A DNA stretch of 64,000 bases from Planctomycetota bacterium (GCA_002705055.1 PAHY01000059.1:1-64000), one strand, 5' to 3'; counted from the first letter of the stretch, positions 26,638 to 35,956 are shown. Program-made: numbers and translations. The notes: generated by a model from the sequence alone, not told the origin.

Positions 26638-27531
26638 TTACTGCAGCGCCGCGACCGCGGGCCGAATGCCCGGCGTACGCCGGTGGCGCGGGTCGGCGGC
26701 GCCTTCCGGCAGGACGACCTCCAGCAAGGTCCGCTCGCCCGTGGGCAGGTCCAGCTCGGTCTTCATCCCGGGGGCCGGCTGCGCGCGCGAGTGTGGCATC
26801 CAGGCCAGCTTCCAGGCGCCGCCCTCCAGGGCCGGCGAAGCGAAGCGCCCCTGGGCGTCGGGGCGAATCCAGATCACCTCCGGGCTGCCCGCTCGGCTCA
26901 GGTGCAGAAGCCCCAACTGGCGCGTTTCGCCGTCCAGGCCTTCGAACACACCCACCACCTGGGCCGCCGGTTCCATCAGCAGCTCGAAGCAGGTTCCATC
27001 CAGGGGCAGCTCGGCGGCGCGGGCTTCGGTGGGCCGGTAGCCGGGTGATTCCGCCCAGAAGCGGTACTGCGCGTGCGGCAACTTGCGCACGCGGCCATTG
27101 CCGGTCGCGTCGGTGCGCAGCTCGGCGATCTGTCGACCCGAGCCGGCAGCCTTGGCCAGGTGGATGGTCACGTTCGGCAGCGGCTGGCGCGTCTCGGCGT
27201 CGCGCACCACAAAGCTGATGTCGTGCAGCTCGTCCGGGCGCAGCCCCGAGGTGTTCAGGGACGCAAGCTGCGCGCCGCTGCCTGACTTCGAGACGTGGCG
27301 GGATCCGATCGGGGCCTGGGCGGGTGCGGTGACCTCTTCGTTGGAATCCTCGGCATCGCCGGGGTCTTCCGAGCTCTCGGCTTTCGGCTGATCCCCGAGA
27401 TCCTTGAGGTAATTCTTGGCGGCAGGATCCTCCTGATCCTTCGGCCCCCAAACGAGGGTCACGAAGTAGATCAGGCTCAACGTTGCGAGCACGAGGCCGA
27501 ACACGACCCGGGGTCCACGCCAGGACTTCAT
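26638..27531 (-). CDS. Membrane-anchored carboxypeptidase-regulatory-like domain protein
   Basis: The 297-residue protein has one N-terminal anchor (RVVFGLVLATLSLIYFVTLVWG), an acidic low-complexity linker of about 50 residues, and a beta-sandwich module beginning ISFVVRDAETRQPLPNVTIHL with RTDATGNGRVRKLPHAQYRF. This is the pattern of carboxypeptidase regulatory-like or transthyretin-like domains. A second beta-rich part follows. It is probably exposed outside the membrane; no enzymatic motif is present. The start is the ATG at 27531; a TTG nine bases upstream is less likely. Confidence 0.75.
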   Translation of the reverse strand: MKSWRGPRVVFGLVLATLSLIYFVTLVWGPKDQEDPAAKNYLKDLGDQPKAESSEDPGDAEDSNEEVTAPAQAPIGSRHVSKSGSGAQLASLNTSGLRPDELHDISFVVRDAETRQPLPNVTIHLAKAAGSGRQIAELRTDATGNGRVRKLPHAQYRFWAESPGYRPTEARAAELPLDGTCFELLMEPAAQVVGVFEGLDGETRQLGLLHLSRAGSPEVIWIRPDAQGRFASPALEGGAWKLAWMPHSRAQPAPGMKTELDLPTGERTLLEVVLPEGAADPRHRRTPGIRPAVAALQ

Positions 27532-27567
27532 CTCAACCAAAACAAGGGGGGAAGGACGTCGAGAGCG

Positions 27568-28635
27568 CTAGCCGCGCTCGCGATCCGGCTCCTTATCGGG
27601 GCGGGTCCAGGAGGTCATCACTCGTTCTTCGCCGGAAATCGTCTGCAGCGCCCCTTCGCTGCGCAGGGCCCGACGCTTGATGATGCCGAAGCCGATCGCG
27701 CGGTCGCGCAAGGGCGACCATACCCACGAGGTGACCACGCCGACAGGCTGATCCTCGGCGTCGTGAATGGCTGCGCCGCGCAGCGGCTGTTCGTGGCTGC
27801 CGAAGTCAAGCAGGCAGAGCTGGCGCGGAGCTTCGCCGTAGGTGTCGACTTTGGCGACCACTTCCTGTCCGGCGTAGCAGCCTTTGGCCAGCGAGGCGCG
27901 TTGCCATTCGCCGGTCTCGGGCAGGATGCTGTCGCCGTCGAAATCAGTTCCCCAACGAGGGTTGCCGCCTTCGACGCGCAGGATGTCGAGCACGACCCAG
28001 CCCGTGGGGACGGCGCCTTCGGCCTGCAGGCGCTCGGCCTCGCGGCAGACGGTCGCGGGCGGACCGACCAGCTCGCGGCAGAGCACCCCGCGATCGGGCC
28101 GGCTGATCCACAGGCAGTCTTCGCCCAGCTCGGCCGCCGACTCGATGCCGAACTCGGTCGCCTGCGAACCCGGCCCCAGGGTGAGCAGCCGCGCGCCTTC
28201 CCATGCCTGCCACTTGATGCGCTCGCCGAAGTGAAGCATGTCCACGCGCTGCAGCAGCGCCCCCACTCGATCCTGCGGGCAGTCGAGCAGCAGCGCCGGC
28301 TCGCCGTCCTCGTCGGGCAGGCGAAACAGCAGCAGGTCGGTGATCCAGTGGCCCTTGCCGTCGAGCAGCGCCGACCACTGACCGCCACCGGGGGCGAGCT
28401 TGCTCAGATCGCTCGACAGCGTGCGCTGCAGGAAGTCGATCAGATCGGCCCCGCGCATCTGCACCAGGCCGCGGTCGCCGCCATCGGCGAGGGCCAGGCT
28501 TTCGCGCGCTGCCTGGTACTCCTGGCCGGCGCCGGAGACCCGCAGCGGAAGCTGGCGGCCGGCCACCTCGAGGAAGTCGGCGCCCCAGGTCTGATACAGC
28601 TCGTGAAGCGGAGTCGTGTTCGAAGTCATCGTCAT
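27568..28635 (-). CDS. YgfZ/GcvT-like folate-binding protein
   Basis: The protein has the GcvT fold, with LIDFLQRTLSSDLSKLAPGG near the N terminus and the YgfZ signature LAKGCYAGQEVVAKVDTYG near the C terminus. YgfZ proteins bind folate and support assembly or repair of iron-sulfur enzymes; they are not true glycine-cleavage transferases. The length of 355 residues fits. The ATG overlaps the stop codon of the upstream methyltransferase by four bases (ATGA), so the pair is translationally coupled. Confidence 0.88.
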   Translation of the reverse strand: MTMTSNTTPLHELYQTWGADFLEVAGRQLPLRVSGAGQEYQAARESLALADGGDRGLVQMRGADLIDFLQRTLSSDLSKLAPGGGQWSALLDGKGHWITDLLLFRLPDEDGEPALLLDCPQDRVGALLQRVDMLHFGERIKWQAWEGARLLTLGPGSQATEFGIESAAELGEDCLWISRPDRGVLCRELVGPPATVCREAERLQAEGAVPTGWVVLDILRVEGGNPRWGTDFDGDSILPETGEWQRASLAKGCYAGQEVVAKVDTYGEAPRQLCLLDFGSHEQPLRGAAIHDAEDQPVGVVTSWVWSPLRDRAIGFGIIKRRALRSEGALQTISGEERVMTSWTRPDKEPDRERG

Positions 28636-29303
28636 GGCAGCGCAACGTGCAGCACTTTGTCCGACAGCAGCGGGGCGAAGCGCACCGGGTGCTTCTGCAC
28701 CAGGCGCAGACCGGCTGCGTCGACCTCGTCCAGGATCGCGCGGGGCGAGGGGTTGGCCGGAGCGAGCGGGAGCAGGCCGAGCCGGTGGCGGAGATGGCGC
28801 CCCCAGATCCGCAGGGTGCGTCCGTGACGGTAGTCCACGATCACTCCCAGCCGCGCGACCCGGCCGAACTCGCGCAGAAAGTCGATGCGCAGGGCGCGGT
28901 CCCGCACCAGATGCAGGAAGCGGATGCAGACGACGGCGTCAAAAGCGTCGTCGGCAAAGGGCAGCCGCGCCGCATCGGCGACGCAGGCCTGAATCCCCGG
29001 GTGCTTCTGCCTGGCTTCGCCGAGCATGGCCAGAGATAGGTCGGCCGCGAGCACGGTTCCCGGGCAGAGTTCCTGCAGCAGGGCCGTGAAGCGGCCCGTT
29101 CCAGCCGGAAGATCGAGCACGCTCTGCGGGGTTTCGCCGGTGGCGGCGATCAGACTGTCCCAGGCCCGGCGGATGGTCGCCGCCTTGCGCGCATCGCGCG
29201 CCGCGCCGCTCGAGCCATCCCAGCGGTGGTCGTAGCGGGCGGCGTAATCCGCGTCCTGGTAGGTCTCCAGCTTCTTGGGCCGGCGAGGCTCCACAGAGCT
29301 CAT
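28632..29303 (-). CDS. Class I SAM-dependent methyltransferase
   Basis: A small Rossmann methyltransferase of 223 residues. Motif I is SVLDLPAGTGRFTALL, with the acidic strand-2 end in VLAADLSLAML and the post-motif PFADDAFDAVVCIRFLHLV. The substrate is unknown; the layout is that of small-molecule (UbiE-like) methylases. The minus frame remains open far upstream but loses coding character past the ATG at 29303. This start sits six bases behind a TATCCT hexamer and faces the divergent nnrD promoter. Confidence 0.87.
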   Translation of the reverse strand: MSSVEPRRPKKLETYQDADYAARYDHRWDGSSGAARDARKAATIRRAWDSLIAATGETPQSVLDLPAGTGRFTALLQELCPGTVLAADLSLAMLGEARQKHPGIQACVADAARLPFADDAFDAVVCIRFLHLVRDRALRIDFLREFGRVARLGVIVDYRHGRTLRIWGRHLRHRLGLLPLAPANPSPRAILDEVDAAGLRLVQKHPVRFAPLLSDKVLHVALP

Positions 29304-29309
29304 CTCTGG

Positions 29310-29329
29310 AGGATAAGGTGGCGTATCCT
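29310..29329. promoter_or_regulatory. Two opposed -10-like hexamers between divergent genes
   Basis: Only 33 bases separate two divergent ATGs (29303 minus, 29337 plus). TATCCT occurs once on each strand, at 29310-29315 (minus) and 29324-29329 (plus), and ends six and seven bases before the respective ATG. Both messages could be leaderless. Confidence 0.45.
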
Positions 29330-29336
29330 GGAGCGG

Positions 29337-30248
29337 ATGACCGAAGGCTTGCCACTTCCCCCCGAGCGCGCCGTCGATGCGCACAAGGGTTCGTTGGGGC
29401 GCCTGCTCGTGGTGGGTGGCTCGCGCGGCCTGGCCGGGGCGCTGCACCTGATGGTCGGGGGTGCTCTGCGGGGCGGCGCGGGTTATGTGGTCGCCGCCGC
29501 GCCGGCCGAGCTTGCCTCCGGGCTCACGGTCGCGCACCCCGAAGCGGTGCAGCGCAGTCTTCCCGGCACAGAGGGTTTTCTGCAGGCCGCCGAGGTTGAG
29601 CTGCTGCTCGCTGAACTGGAAGAAGCCGATGCCCTGGCCCTCGGCCCGGGGCTGGGTCTCCACCTGGCGACGCAGGACTTCGTCCTCGATCTCCTCCACG
29701 CGGTGGCGCGCGCGCGTCCGGGCATGCGGGTCGTGGTCGACGCCGACGCGCTCACGGCGCTGGCCCACGCCGATCGTTCCGGCGGACTGCGCTGGGAGGC
29801 CTTTGCCACCCTGGACCTCCTGCTGACTCCGCATCCGGGCGAGGCCGCGCGGCTGCTGCGCAGCGGCGATGCTCAGGACGTCCAGCGCGATCGGGTTGCC
29901 GCCTGGCGTGCGCTGGTCGAACGCACCGGCGCCGTGGTCCTGCTCAAGGGGGCCGGGACGCTCACCGGCACGGCGCAGGATGCCGCCCCGCATCAGAACC
30001 CCACCGGTAACCCGGGGATGGCCACTGCGGGGGCGGGGGATGTGCTCACCGGCCTGCTCGGGGCTTTGCTCGCCCGTGGCATGACTGCCGCCGATGCCGC
30101 CCGGCTCGGCGCCTGGCTGCACGGCCGCGCCGGCGACCTCGCGGCCGCCGAAGGCAGCCCGGAGTCCTTGATCGCCGGCGATCTCCTCGTCACGCTGCCG
30201 CGGGCCTGGCGCGCGCTGGGCCCACCATCCTCGACTCTCGCAAGCTGA
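29337..30248 (+). CDS. nnrD: ADP/ATP-dependent NAD(P)H-hydrate dehydratase
   Basis: The enzyme repairs hydrated NAD(P)H by dehydration at the expense of a nucleotide. The ribokinase-like fold is clear: RLLVVGGSRGLAGALHLM, LALGPGLGL, VVVDADALTAL, LLTPHPGEAARLL, VLLKGAGTLTG and the catalytic NPGMATAGAGDVLTGLLGA. It contains only this C-terminal YjeF domain (303 residues); the epimerase half (NnrE) is absent here. The stop codon overlaps the ATG of the next gene. Confidence 0.93.
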   Translation: MTEGLPLPPERAVDAHKGSLGRLLVVGGSRGLAGALHLMVGGALRGGAGYVVAAAPAELASGLTVAHPEAVQRSLPGTEGFLQAAEVELLLAELEEADALALGPGLGLHLATQDFVLDLLHAVARARPGMRVVVDADALTALAHADRSGGLRWEAFATLDLLLTPHPGEAARLLRSGDAQDVQRDRVAAWRALVERTGAVVLLKGAGTLTGTAQDAAPHQNPTGNPGMATAGAGDVLTGLLGALLARGMTAADAARLGAWLHGRAGDLAAAEGSPESLIAGDLLVTLPRAWRALGPPSSTLAS

Positions 30249-32668
30249 TGTCCCCTCTCCTGTCGCTGATCCTGTGTGTGACGCTCAGCTCTTCGGCTGC
30301 AGCGCAAGAATCGGCTCCGGCACAGGAGTCGGCCGCGGCGCAGAGCTCCGAGCAGGCTGCGCAGAACTGGCGCAGCTGGGTGGATGCCCTGGCGCCTCCC
30401 TACATTCGCCGGGATGGCCGCGGCCCGGATCGCGAAGCGGTGCAACCGCTGCTGCGTTTTGCGCTCGTCGACGGAGGCCCGCCCGCGCAGGTCGAAGACT
30501 TCGAGCGTGCTCGCATGATGATCTTCGAGCGGCTCGCTCCCAACCTCGAAGCCGAGCACTGCGGTTGGATCCTGGAAGGCCTGCGTTCGGGTGAGATCGT
30601 CGATCTCGATACGGCGCATGCGCTGCTCCTCGCCGCGCGCGTCTCCGAGTCCGGGCCCAGCCTGCTGGCCTGCGCGCTCGATGAGGACCTGGACATGCCG
30701 ACGCGCGCCGGAGCGGTCGCCCGACTGCTGGCGGCCGAGGGCCGCGCGGCTCTGGACTCGCTGCAGGCGCTGATTCAACCAGAGACCGAGGCCGTCCTGC
30801 TGCGTCCGATCTACGCGGCCTGGTCGCAGATGGTGCGCGAGGATGATCTGCCGCGCCTGGAGGAGCTGGTACGCCAGGGGCCCGGGCTGGTGCGCGAGTA
30901 CGCGCTCCAGACCTGGGGGCGGGTCGAGACACGGCCCGCGAAGCGCGTGGAGATCCTGAAGCTGGCCGAGCCGTCCGGCTCCAGCTTCCGCGCCGTGGTC
31001 TTCCGCGAAGTGGCCCAGCAGGGGCCGGCCAAAGAGCTCGAGGTCTACGTCCGTTCGCTGCTCGATGCGCCGCGGATCGAAGAGCGCCGCCTGGCCTTGT
31101 CGATGCTGGCCAGTTTCGCTTCGCCCGAGGTGGTGTACAGCGAATGGGAAACGCGGCGGCTGCCGAACGATCCGCTCTCCACGCAGGGGCAGTGGATGAA
31201 TCAGTTGGCTCGTCTGCCGCTCGAGAAGGCGCAGCGTGCCGCCGCCGCGTGGCTGGTGCAGGACGGCTGGCGCGAGTCCCGCTACGGCATGGCTGTGGCT
31301 CAGACGCTGGGGCAGCGCGCGATCACCGACGAGTACCTCAGCAGCTTCCTGCCCCGCACGGATGTTCCGCTGCTGATCCGCGTGCAGCTGGCGACCGACC
31401 GCGCGGCGACCAGCGCCGACGCCCGCGCCTGGCTGCGCCGGAGCGCGCCGGAGGCCAGTGGGATCACGGGCGTGCGCATGGTGCGCGCCCTCGGCGAGCT
31501 GGGCGAGGCCGAGGATCGCCTGTTGCTCGAGGAGATCGCCGGAGATCCGGGCCGGCCCGGTCTGCTGCGCGCCGAGGCGGTCCGCGCCCTGGCGCAGGTG
31601 CCCGGGGGCGTCGCGGTGCTAGCGGCATGCGTGGCCTCCCCGCCGCGCGACTTCGAGACCGCGGAAGCCGTGGTCGAGAGCGCGGTGCTCGCTGGCGATG
31701 CCGCGCTGCGGGCGAGCGTGCACGAAGCGGTCGCGGCCGGCTTCGGCTTCGAGACGGAGAGCGCCGAGCACGTCGCGCTGTGGCGCACCTTGTGGCGGGC
31801 GCAGGTGCGCAAGCCTCTGCGCACGGAGGCGCGCACGCTGCTGCAGGAGGCGCGCCGCGAGCTGCTCGCGCTCGAAGAGGACGACCCGACCGAGCCCTGG
31901 CCGGACCCGCGCGCGCTGCGCGGCGACTACCTGCAGCTGGTCGAAGTGGTGCAGGCGCTGGCGGCGACCGCGCCGGCCCGCGCCTTCCGCGTGCCCGAAG
32001 CCATGGAGCTCGGGCGCCCGGTTTCGCGTCTCGGCCTCGCGATCTGGGCGGAGGCGGCCCTCAGCTCTTCGCCCGATGCTGCCGCGGCCATCGCTGCCCG
32101 CCTCGCCGGGGATCCGCGCATCCTGCGCGGCAATCGAATGCGCGCGTTGGGCCTCGCGGCTCGCGCGGCCGAGCGCTCCGGGAATCGCGACGCCGAGCTG
32201 GCGGCGCTGGACCGGATCCTCAGCCTGCTGCGCGCCGATCTGGACGAGGCCGATTTGGTCGATCTCGGCTACGGCCTGGGTTTGGCCAGCCCGCGCGCCT
32301 GGCTGCTGCCGCTCGATGAGATCGGCCAGCGCCTGGTCCTGGCCGAGGCCCGCAGCTACGAATCCGGTCTGGGCACCGTGCTGGGGCCGCTGCTCGAGGG
32401 CGGCTGCCGGGTCGAAATCCTGCTTCAGGCGGGCGACATGCTGGCCGAAGCGGAATCCTGGAGCGCCGCGCTGCGTTTTGCGCGCCGCGCAGCAGATTTC
32501 GAACCGGGCAACGTGCGGGCGCGTTGGCAACTGGGTCGTGCCTACGAGGCCATCGACCTGCTCGAGGAAGCTGCCGAGGCCTACGCCGAGGCCGTCCGCC
32601 TCGGACCTAATGATCCGGCGACCGCCCGTTTTGCCGCCCATCGCCTGGAAGCTCTCGCTGTCCGCTAG
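30248..32668 (+). CDS. Secreted HEAT/TPR-like helical repeat protein, unknown function
   Basis: An 806-residue protein with a signal peptide (MSPLLSLILCVTLSSSAAAQ). The rest is almost wholly alpha-helical, Ala/Arg/Glu/Leu-rich, with HEAT-like units (such as RAEAVRALAQVPGGVAVLA) in the middle. The C-terminal 80 residues form a TPR-like pair (SAALRFARRAADFEPGNVRA, AAEAYAEAVRLGPND). It is likely an extracytoplasmic scaffold; I see no catalytic motif. The ATG overlaps the nnrD stop (ATGA), so the genes are coupled. Confidence 0.85.
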   Translation: MSPLLSLILCVTLSSSAAAQESAPAQESAAAQSSEQAAQNWRSWVDALAPPYIRRDGRGPDREAVQPLLRFALVDGGPPAQVEDFERARMMIFERLAPNLEAEHCGWILEGLRSGEIVDLDTAHALLLAARVSESGPSLLACALDEDLDMPTRAGAVARLLAAEGRAALDSLQALIQPETEAVLLRPIYAAWSQMVREDDLPRLEELVRQGPGLVREYALQTWGRVETRPAKRVEILKLAEPSGSSFRAVVFREVAQQGPAKELEVYVRSLLDAPRIEERRLALSMLASFASPEVVYSEWETRRLPNDPLSTQGQWMNQLARLPLEKAQRAAAAWLVQDGWRESRYGMAVAQTLGQRAITDEYLSSFLPRTDVPLLIRVQLATDRAATSADARAWLRRSAPEASGITGVRMVRALGELGEAEDRLLLEEIAGDPGRPGLLRAEAVRALAQVPGGVAVLAACVASPPRDFETAEAVVESAVLAGDAALRASVHEAVAAGFGFETESAEHVALWRTLWRAQVRKPLRTEARTLLQEARRELLALEEDDPTEPWPDPRALRGDYLQLVEVVQALAATAPARAFRVPEAMELGRPVSRLGLAIWAEAALSSSPDAAAAIAARLAGDPRILRGNRMRALGLAARAAERSGNRDAELAALDRILSLLRADLDEADLVDLGYGLGLASPRAWLLPLDEIGQRLVLAEARSYESGLGTVLGPLLEGGCRVEILLQAGDMLAEAESWSAALRFARRAADFEPGNVRARWQLGRAYEAIDLLEEAAEAYAEAVRLGPNDPATARFAAHRLEALAVR

Positions 32669-32685
32669 TTCCAAGAATCAGAATC

Positions 32686-33513
32686 ATGAAGCTCCACTGG
32701 ACCTCCAGTCTCCTTCCCGCCGCCACCCTGGGTGCGCTGGCCATCGCCGGGGCTTCCCAGGAGCCCGCCGCGACGCAACCGGGACAGGACCCCGTGCAGG
32801 AGCAGATCCGCGAGGAGCTCGAATCGGCTGGCGTGCGGGTGGACCTGCAGCGCAAGCTGATCGAGATTGACGCTTCGATCTGCCAGGACCGCGAGCCGCT
32901 GGAGTACCTGCTGGTCACCGAAAAGGGCAAGGATCACGAATCGCTGCTGCGCTGCACCGAGGTCTCGGCGGAGGCGCTCAACACGGCGATGCTGCTGATG
33001 GGGGTCGAGCCGGGCCGCAACTACGACGTCAAGGAAGTCGATCCGCCGCCGACCCAGGAAGAGTTCGACGCGGGCGCGCCGCTGTTTGAGGTGCAGCCCG
33101 CCCAGGGCGACGGCTTCTATCTCTACGTCTGCTGGGAAGAGGTAGACCTCGACGGGCAGAAGCGCACCCGCTTCTACCGGGCCGAGGATCTGGTCGTGAA
33201 CGTCCAGGCCGAGCGGACCTACAGCCGTGGGCGCTGGATCTACCTGGGCTCGCGCTTCGTCAAGCCGCACAAGGACGCCGAGGAGTACTTCGCCGCCGAG
33301 GGCGAGGGCAACCTGATCTCGGTGGTCTACTTCAAGCCGGCCCACCACCTGCTCACCGGGGCCGACCCGGAGGCCGAAAACCAGTACATCTGGTACCCGA
33401 ATATCTTCCTGATGCCCGAAATCGGCCACCCGGTCCGCCTGCTGTTCAGCCGGACCGAGCTGGAGCAGGCTCCTCCGCGGCTGGGCGAAGAGACGAGCGC
33501 GACGGCAGAATAG
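32686..33513 (+). CDS. YdjY-domain secreted protein
   Basis: After an N-terminal signal-like segment (LLPAATLGALAIAGASQ) the 275-residue protein shows the YdjY pattern: VRVDLQRKLIEIDASICQ, PLEYLLVTEKGKDHESLLR and ALNTAMLLMGVEPGRNYD, then a beta-rich second half. The family is widespread in planctomycetes as a periplasmic domain of unknown activity. It is 17 bases downstream of the helical repeat protein and probably shares its transcript. Confidence 0.8.
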   Translation: MKLHWTSSLLPAATLGALAIAGASQEPAATQPGQDPVQEQIREELESAGVRVDLQRKLIEIDASICQDREPLEYLLVTEKGKDHESLLRCTEVSAEALNTAMLLMGVEPGRNYDVKEVDPPPTQEEFDAGAPLFEVQPAQGDGFYLYVCWEEVDLDGQKRTRFYRAEDLVVNVQAERTYSRGRWIYLGSRFVKPHKDAEEYFAAEGEGNLISVVYFKPAHHLLTGADPEAENQYIWYPNIFLMPEIGHPVRLLFSRTELEQAPPRLGEETSATAE

Positions 33514-33517
33514 CCGG

Positions 33518-34765
33518 GTGCCGGAACGCGCCACCCCCGCGCCCAGCGCTCGACTGGAAGCTGCCGTGAGCCCCGATCCCTCCCGAACTGGTCTGTTACT
33601 CGTCGGCGTGCGTGGCGCCATCGCCACCACCGTTCTGCATGGTCTGGAGTCGATCCGTGCTGGCCTGCCGGCCTGCGGCCTCGTGACGGAGACCACCGCC
33701 TTCCGGGGCAACAATTGGGAGGATCTCACTCGCTTCCACATCAGCGGCTGGGATATCGGTGGCGACGCCCACCGCACCGCGGAAGACCTGGCGCGCATCG
33801 GGGTGCTGCCGCAGGACCTCGTCGAGCTCACCGCGGGTCTGCGGGAACGACTCGAACACGCGGTCGCCCCCGGCCTGCCGGAGCCGGAAGACGCGCAGCT
33901 GGTCCAGGGCGAGAGCGCAGACCGCCTGCTGCTCTCCCTTCCCGAAGCGGTCGAAGCGCTGCGCGGGGACATCCGCAACTGGCGCAAGCAGGAAGGCTAT
34001 CGGCGCTGCGTGGTCGTCTACCTCGCGACGGCCGAACGCGAACGGGAACTCCCGGCTGGCTGGAGCCACCCGGAAGCCGACCCGATGGAGCTGCTCAATG
34101 ATGCGCCGCGGGATCTCTCGCGCTCCATCCTCTATGCCCTCGCGGCGATCCTCGAAGGCGTGCCCTTCATCAACTTCACGCCGGCGCCCGGTGGCGCAGT
34201 CCCCGCAGTGGCCGGTTTCGCCCAGCGCATGGGCGTACCGCTGCTCGGCAACGACGGTAAGACCGGCGAGACGCTGGTCAAGACGGTGCTGGCGCCGATG
34301 TTCCGCGACCGCGGCCTGAACGTGATGGCCTGGGAGGGTTACAACATGCTGGGCAACAAGGACGGCGCGGCGCTCGCGGATCCGAAGCGCGCATCCGGAA
34401 AGCTGAAGAACAAGGACGCCGTGCTGCACGACATCCTCGACAACGAGCGCATGCACTCGGGGGTGCGCATCGACTTCGTGCCCAGCCTGCACGATCACAA
34501 GACGGCGATGGACTTCATCCACTTCGAGGGCTTCCTCGGCAGTCGGATGCAGCTCCAGTTCACCTGGCAGGCCAGCGATTCAGCGCTCGCAGCGCCGCTG
34601 GTTCTGGATCTGGCGCGGATCGCGCTGCGCGCGCAGGAGCGTGGCGAAGGCGGCCCGCTGCGCGCCGCGGCGTCGTTCTTCAAGAGCCCGCTCGAGGTTC
34701 GCGATCACGATTTCCATCGCCAGATGGAGCTTCTGCGCGAGTGGTGCGCGCATGAAGAAGACTGA
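33518..34765 (+). CDS. myo-Inositol-1-phosphate synthase
   Basis: The enzyme isomerises glucose 6-phosphate to inositol 3-phosphate with NAD+, the first step of inositol lipid and osmolyte synthesis. The Rossmann start is LLLVGVRGAIATTVLHG. The family blocks TPAPGGAVPAVAGFAQRMG, LGNDGKTGETLVKT, GLNVMAWEGYNMLGNKDG and DFVPSLHDHKTAMDFIHFEG are intact. Its length of 415 residues fits prokaryotic forms. The start is a GTG four bases after the preceding stop; queA starts inside its last codons. Confidence 0.93.
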   Translation: MPERATPAPSARLEAAVSPDPSRTGLLLVGVRGAIATTVLHGLESIRAGLPACGLVTETTAFRGNNWEDLTRFHISGWDIGGDAHRTAEDLARIGVLPQDLVELTAGLRERLEHAVAPGLPEPEDAQLVQGESADRLLLSLPEAVEALRGDIRNWRKQEGYRRCVVVYLATAERERELPAGWSHPEADPMELLNDAPRDLSRSILYALAAILEGVPFINFTPAPGGAVPAVAGFAQRMGVPLLGNDGKTGETLVKTVLAPMFRDRGLNVMAWEGYNMLGNKDGAALADPKRASGKLKNKDAVLHDILDNERMHSGVRIDFVPSLHDHKTAMDFIHFEGFLGSRMQLQFTWQASDSALAAPLVLDLARIALRAQERGEGGPLRAAASFFKSPLEVRDHDFHRQMELLREWCAHEED

Positions 34766-35822
34766 GCTCGACTTCGATCTTCCCGAAGAGCTGATCGCGC
34801 GGCACCCCAGCGAGCGCCGCGACGCCTCGAGGCTGCTGGTGCATCGCAGCGGATCCGGCGAGACGCGGCACGAGCGATTCGATGCGCTGCCGCAGTTTCT
34901 GCGCGCGGGCGATCTGCTGGTGCTCAACGACACCCGCGTGCTGCCCGCACGGCTTGCCTTGCGCAAGGAATCCGGAGGACAGGTCGAGGCCCTCTGGCTT
35001 GAAGCGGGGGAGACCCCAGAGCTTGCGCGGCTGATGCTCAGCGGGGGGAGGCTGCGCCCAGGTGTCCGGCTGGTGGACGCTGAAGGTCAGGCGGTCATCG
35101 AGCTCGTCGAGAAGCCCGAACGGGGGCGCTGGATCGGCCGCAGCCTGCAGCAGCCCTGGCAGGATTTGCTGCAGCGCATCGGGACTCCACCCTTGCCGCC
35201 GTACATTCGGCGACTGCGCAAAGCCGCCGGCGAAGCCGAGATCGAAGCTGCAGACTTCGAACGCTATCAGACCATCTGGGCGCAGCAGGAGGGCTCGGTC
35301 GCGGCGCCGACCGCGAGCTTGCACTTCACGCCCGAGCTGCTGGCGCAACTTGAAGCCATGGGGGTGGAGCGCACCACGCTGACGCTGCATGTTGGTCTCG
35401 GGACCTTCGCGCCGGTCGAAGTCGACGACGTCCGGCAGCACACCATGCACGCCGAGGAGTACTCCGTTTCTGCCGCCGCAGCCGAAGCACTGCGCCGCGC
35501 AAAGGAGCAGCGGCGACGGGTCATCGCAGTGGGCACCACCGCCGCGCGCGTGCTGGAGAGCCTGCCCGAGGAGGTGCAGGCCTGCCATGGCTGGACCGAC
35601 GTCTTCCTCCTTCCGGGCCACCGCTTCCGCTGGCTGGACGGTCTGCTGACGAACTTCCACACGCCGCACAGCACGCTGCTGGCGCTGGTCGCAGCCGTCT
35701 GTCAGGCCCACGGCGGCCGCGGACTGGAGCAGGTCAAACAGGTGTATGCCGAGGCGATTTGCGAGCGCTACCGCTTCTACTCCTATGGCGACTCCTCGCT
35801 GTGGCTGCCTGAGGACGCGTAA
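34752..35822 (+). CDS. queA: tRNA preQ1(34) S-adenosylmethionine ribosyltransferase-isomerase
   Basis: QueA transfers and isomerises the ribosyl part of SAM onto preQ1 in the tRNA anticodon, giving epoxyqueuosine. The start is typical (FDLPEELIARHPSERRDASRLLV), followed by LLVLNDTRVLPARL, the GTPPLPPYIRR block, QTIWAQQEGSVAAPTASLHF, LHVGLGTFAPV and the terminal DGLLTNFHTPHSTLL. The 356 residues are complete. The ATG at 34752 overlaps the inositol synthase gene by 14 bases. Confidence 0.96.
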   Translation: MKKTELDFDLPEELIARHPSERRDASRLLVHRSGSGETRHERFDALPQFLRAGDLLVLNDTRVLPARLALRKESGGQVEALWLEAGETPELARLMLSGGRLRPGVRLVDAEGQAVIELVEKPERGRWIGRSLQQPWQDLLQRIGTPPLPPYIRRLRKAAGEAEIEAADFERYQTIWAQQEGSVAAPTASLHFTPELLAQLEAMGVERTTLTLHVGLGTFAPVEVDDVRQHTMHAEEYSVSAAAAEALRRAKEQRRRVIAVGTTAARVLESLPEEVQACHGWTDVFLLPGHRFRWLDGLLTNFHTPHSTLLALVAAVCQAHGGRGLEQVKQVYAEAICERYRFYSYGDSSLWLPEDA

Positions 35823-35910
35823 TTTCGCCTTCTGACGGCGCAATGGGCGCAATTCATCGCCGACTCGCGGCGTCCGGCCGCGATCCGTTTGGCATGATGG
35901 AGTTTCCGTG

Positions 35911-35937
35911 AGCGGCCCGGAATTTCCGGCTGCCGCT
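35911..35937 (+). terminator. Strong hairpin between queA and the FG-GAP gene
   Basis: AGCGGC-CCGGAA pairs with TTCCGG-(CT)-GCCGCT around a single T, giving a 12-bp stem with a two-base bulge. It lies 89 bases after queA and 20 bases before the next ATG. There is no good T-tract, so it may be a terminator of a non-classical kind or a 5'-leader element of the 35957 gene. Confidence 0.4.
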
Positions 35938-35956
35938 CGACCTTTCCCTCCCCATC

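Noticed and set aside
29304-30122. N-terminal extension of the minus-strand methyltransferase frame
   Set aside because: The extension is antisense to nnrD and has no protein-like pattern; the Rossmann domain starts after ATG 29303.
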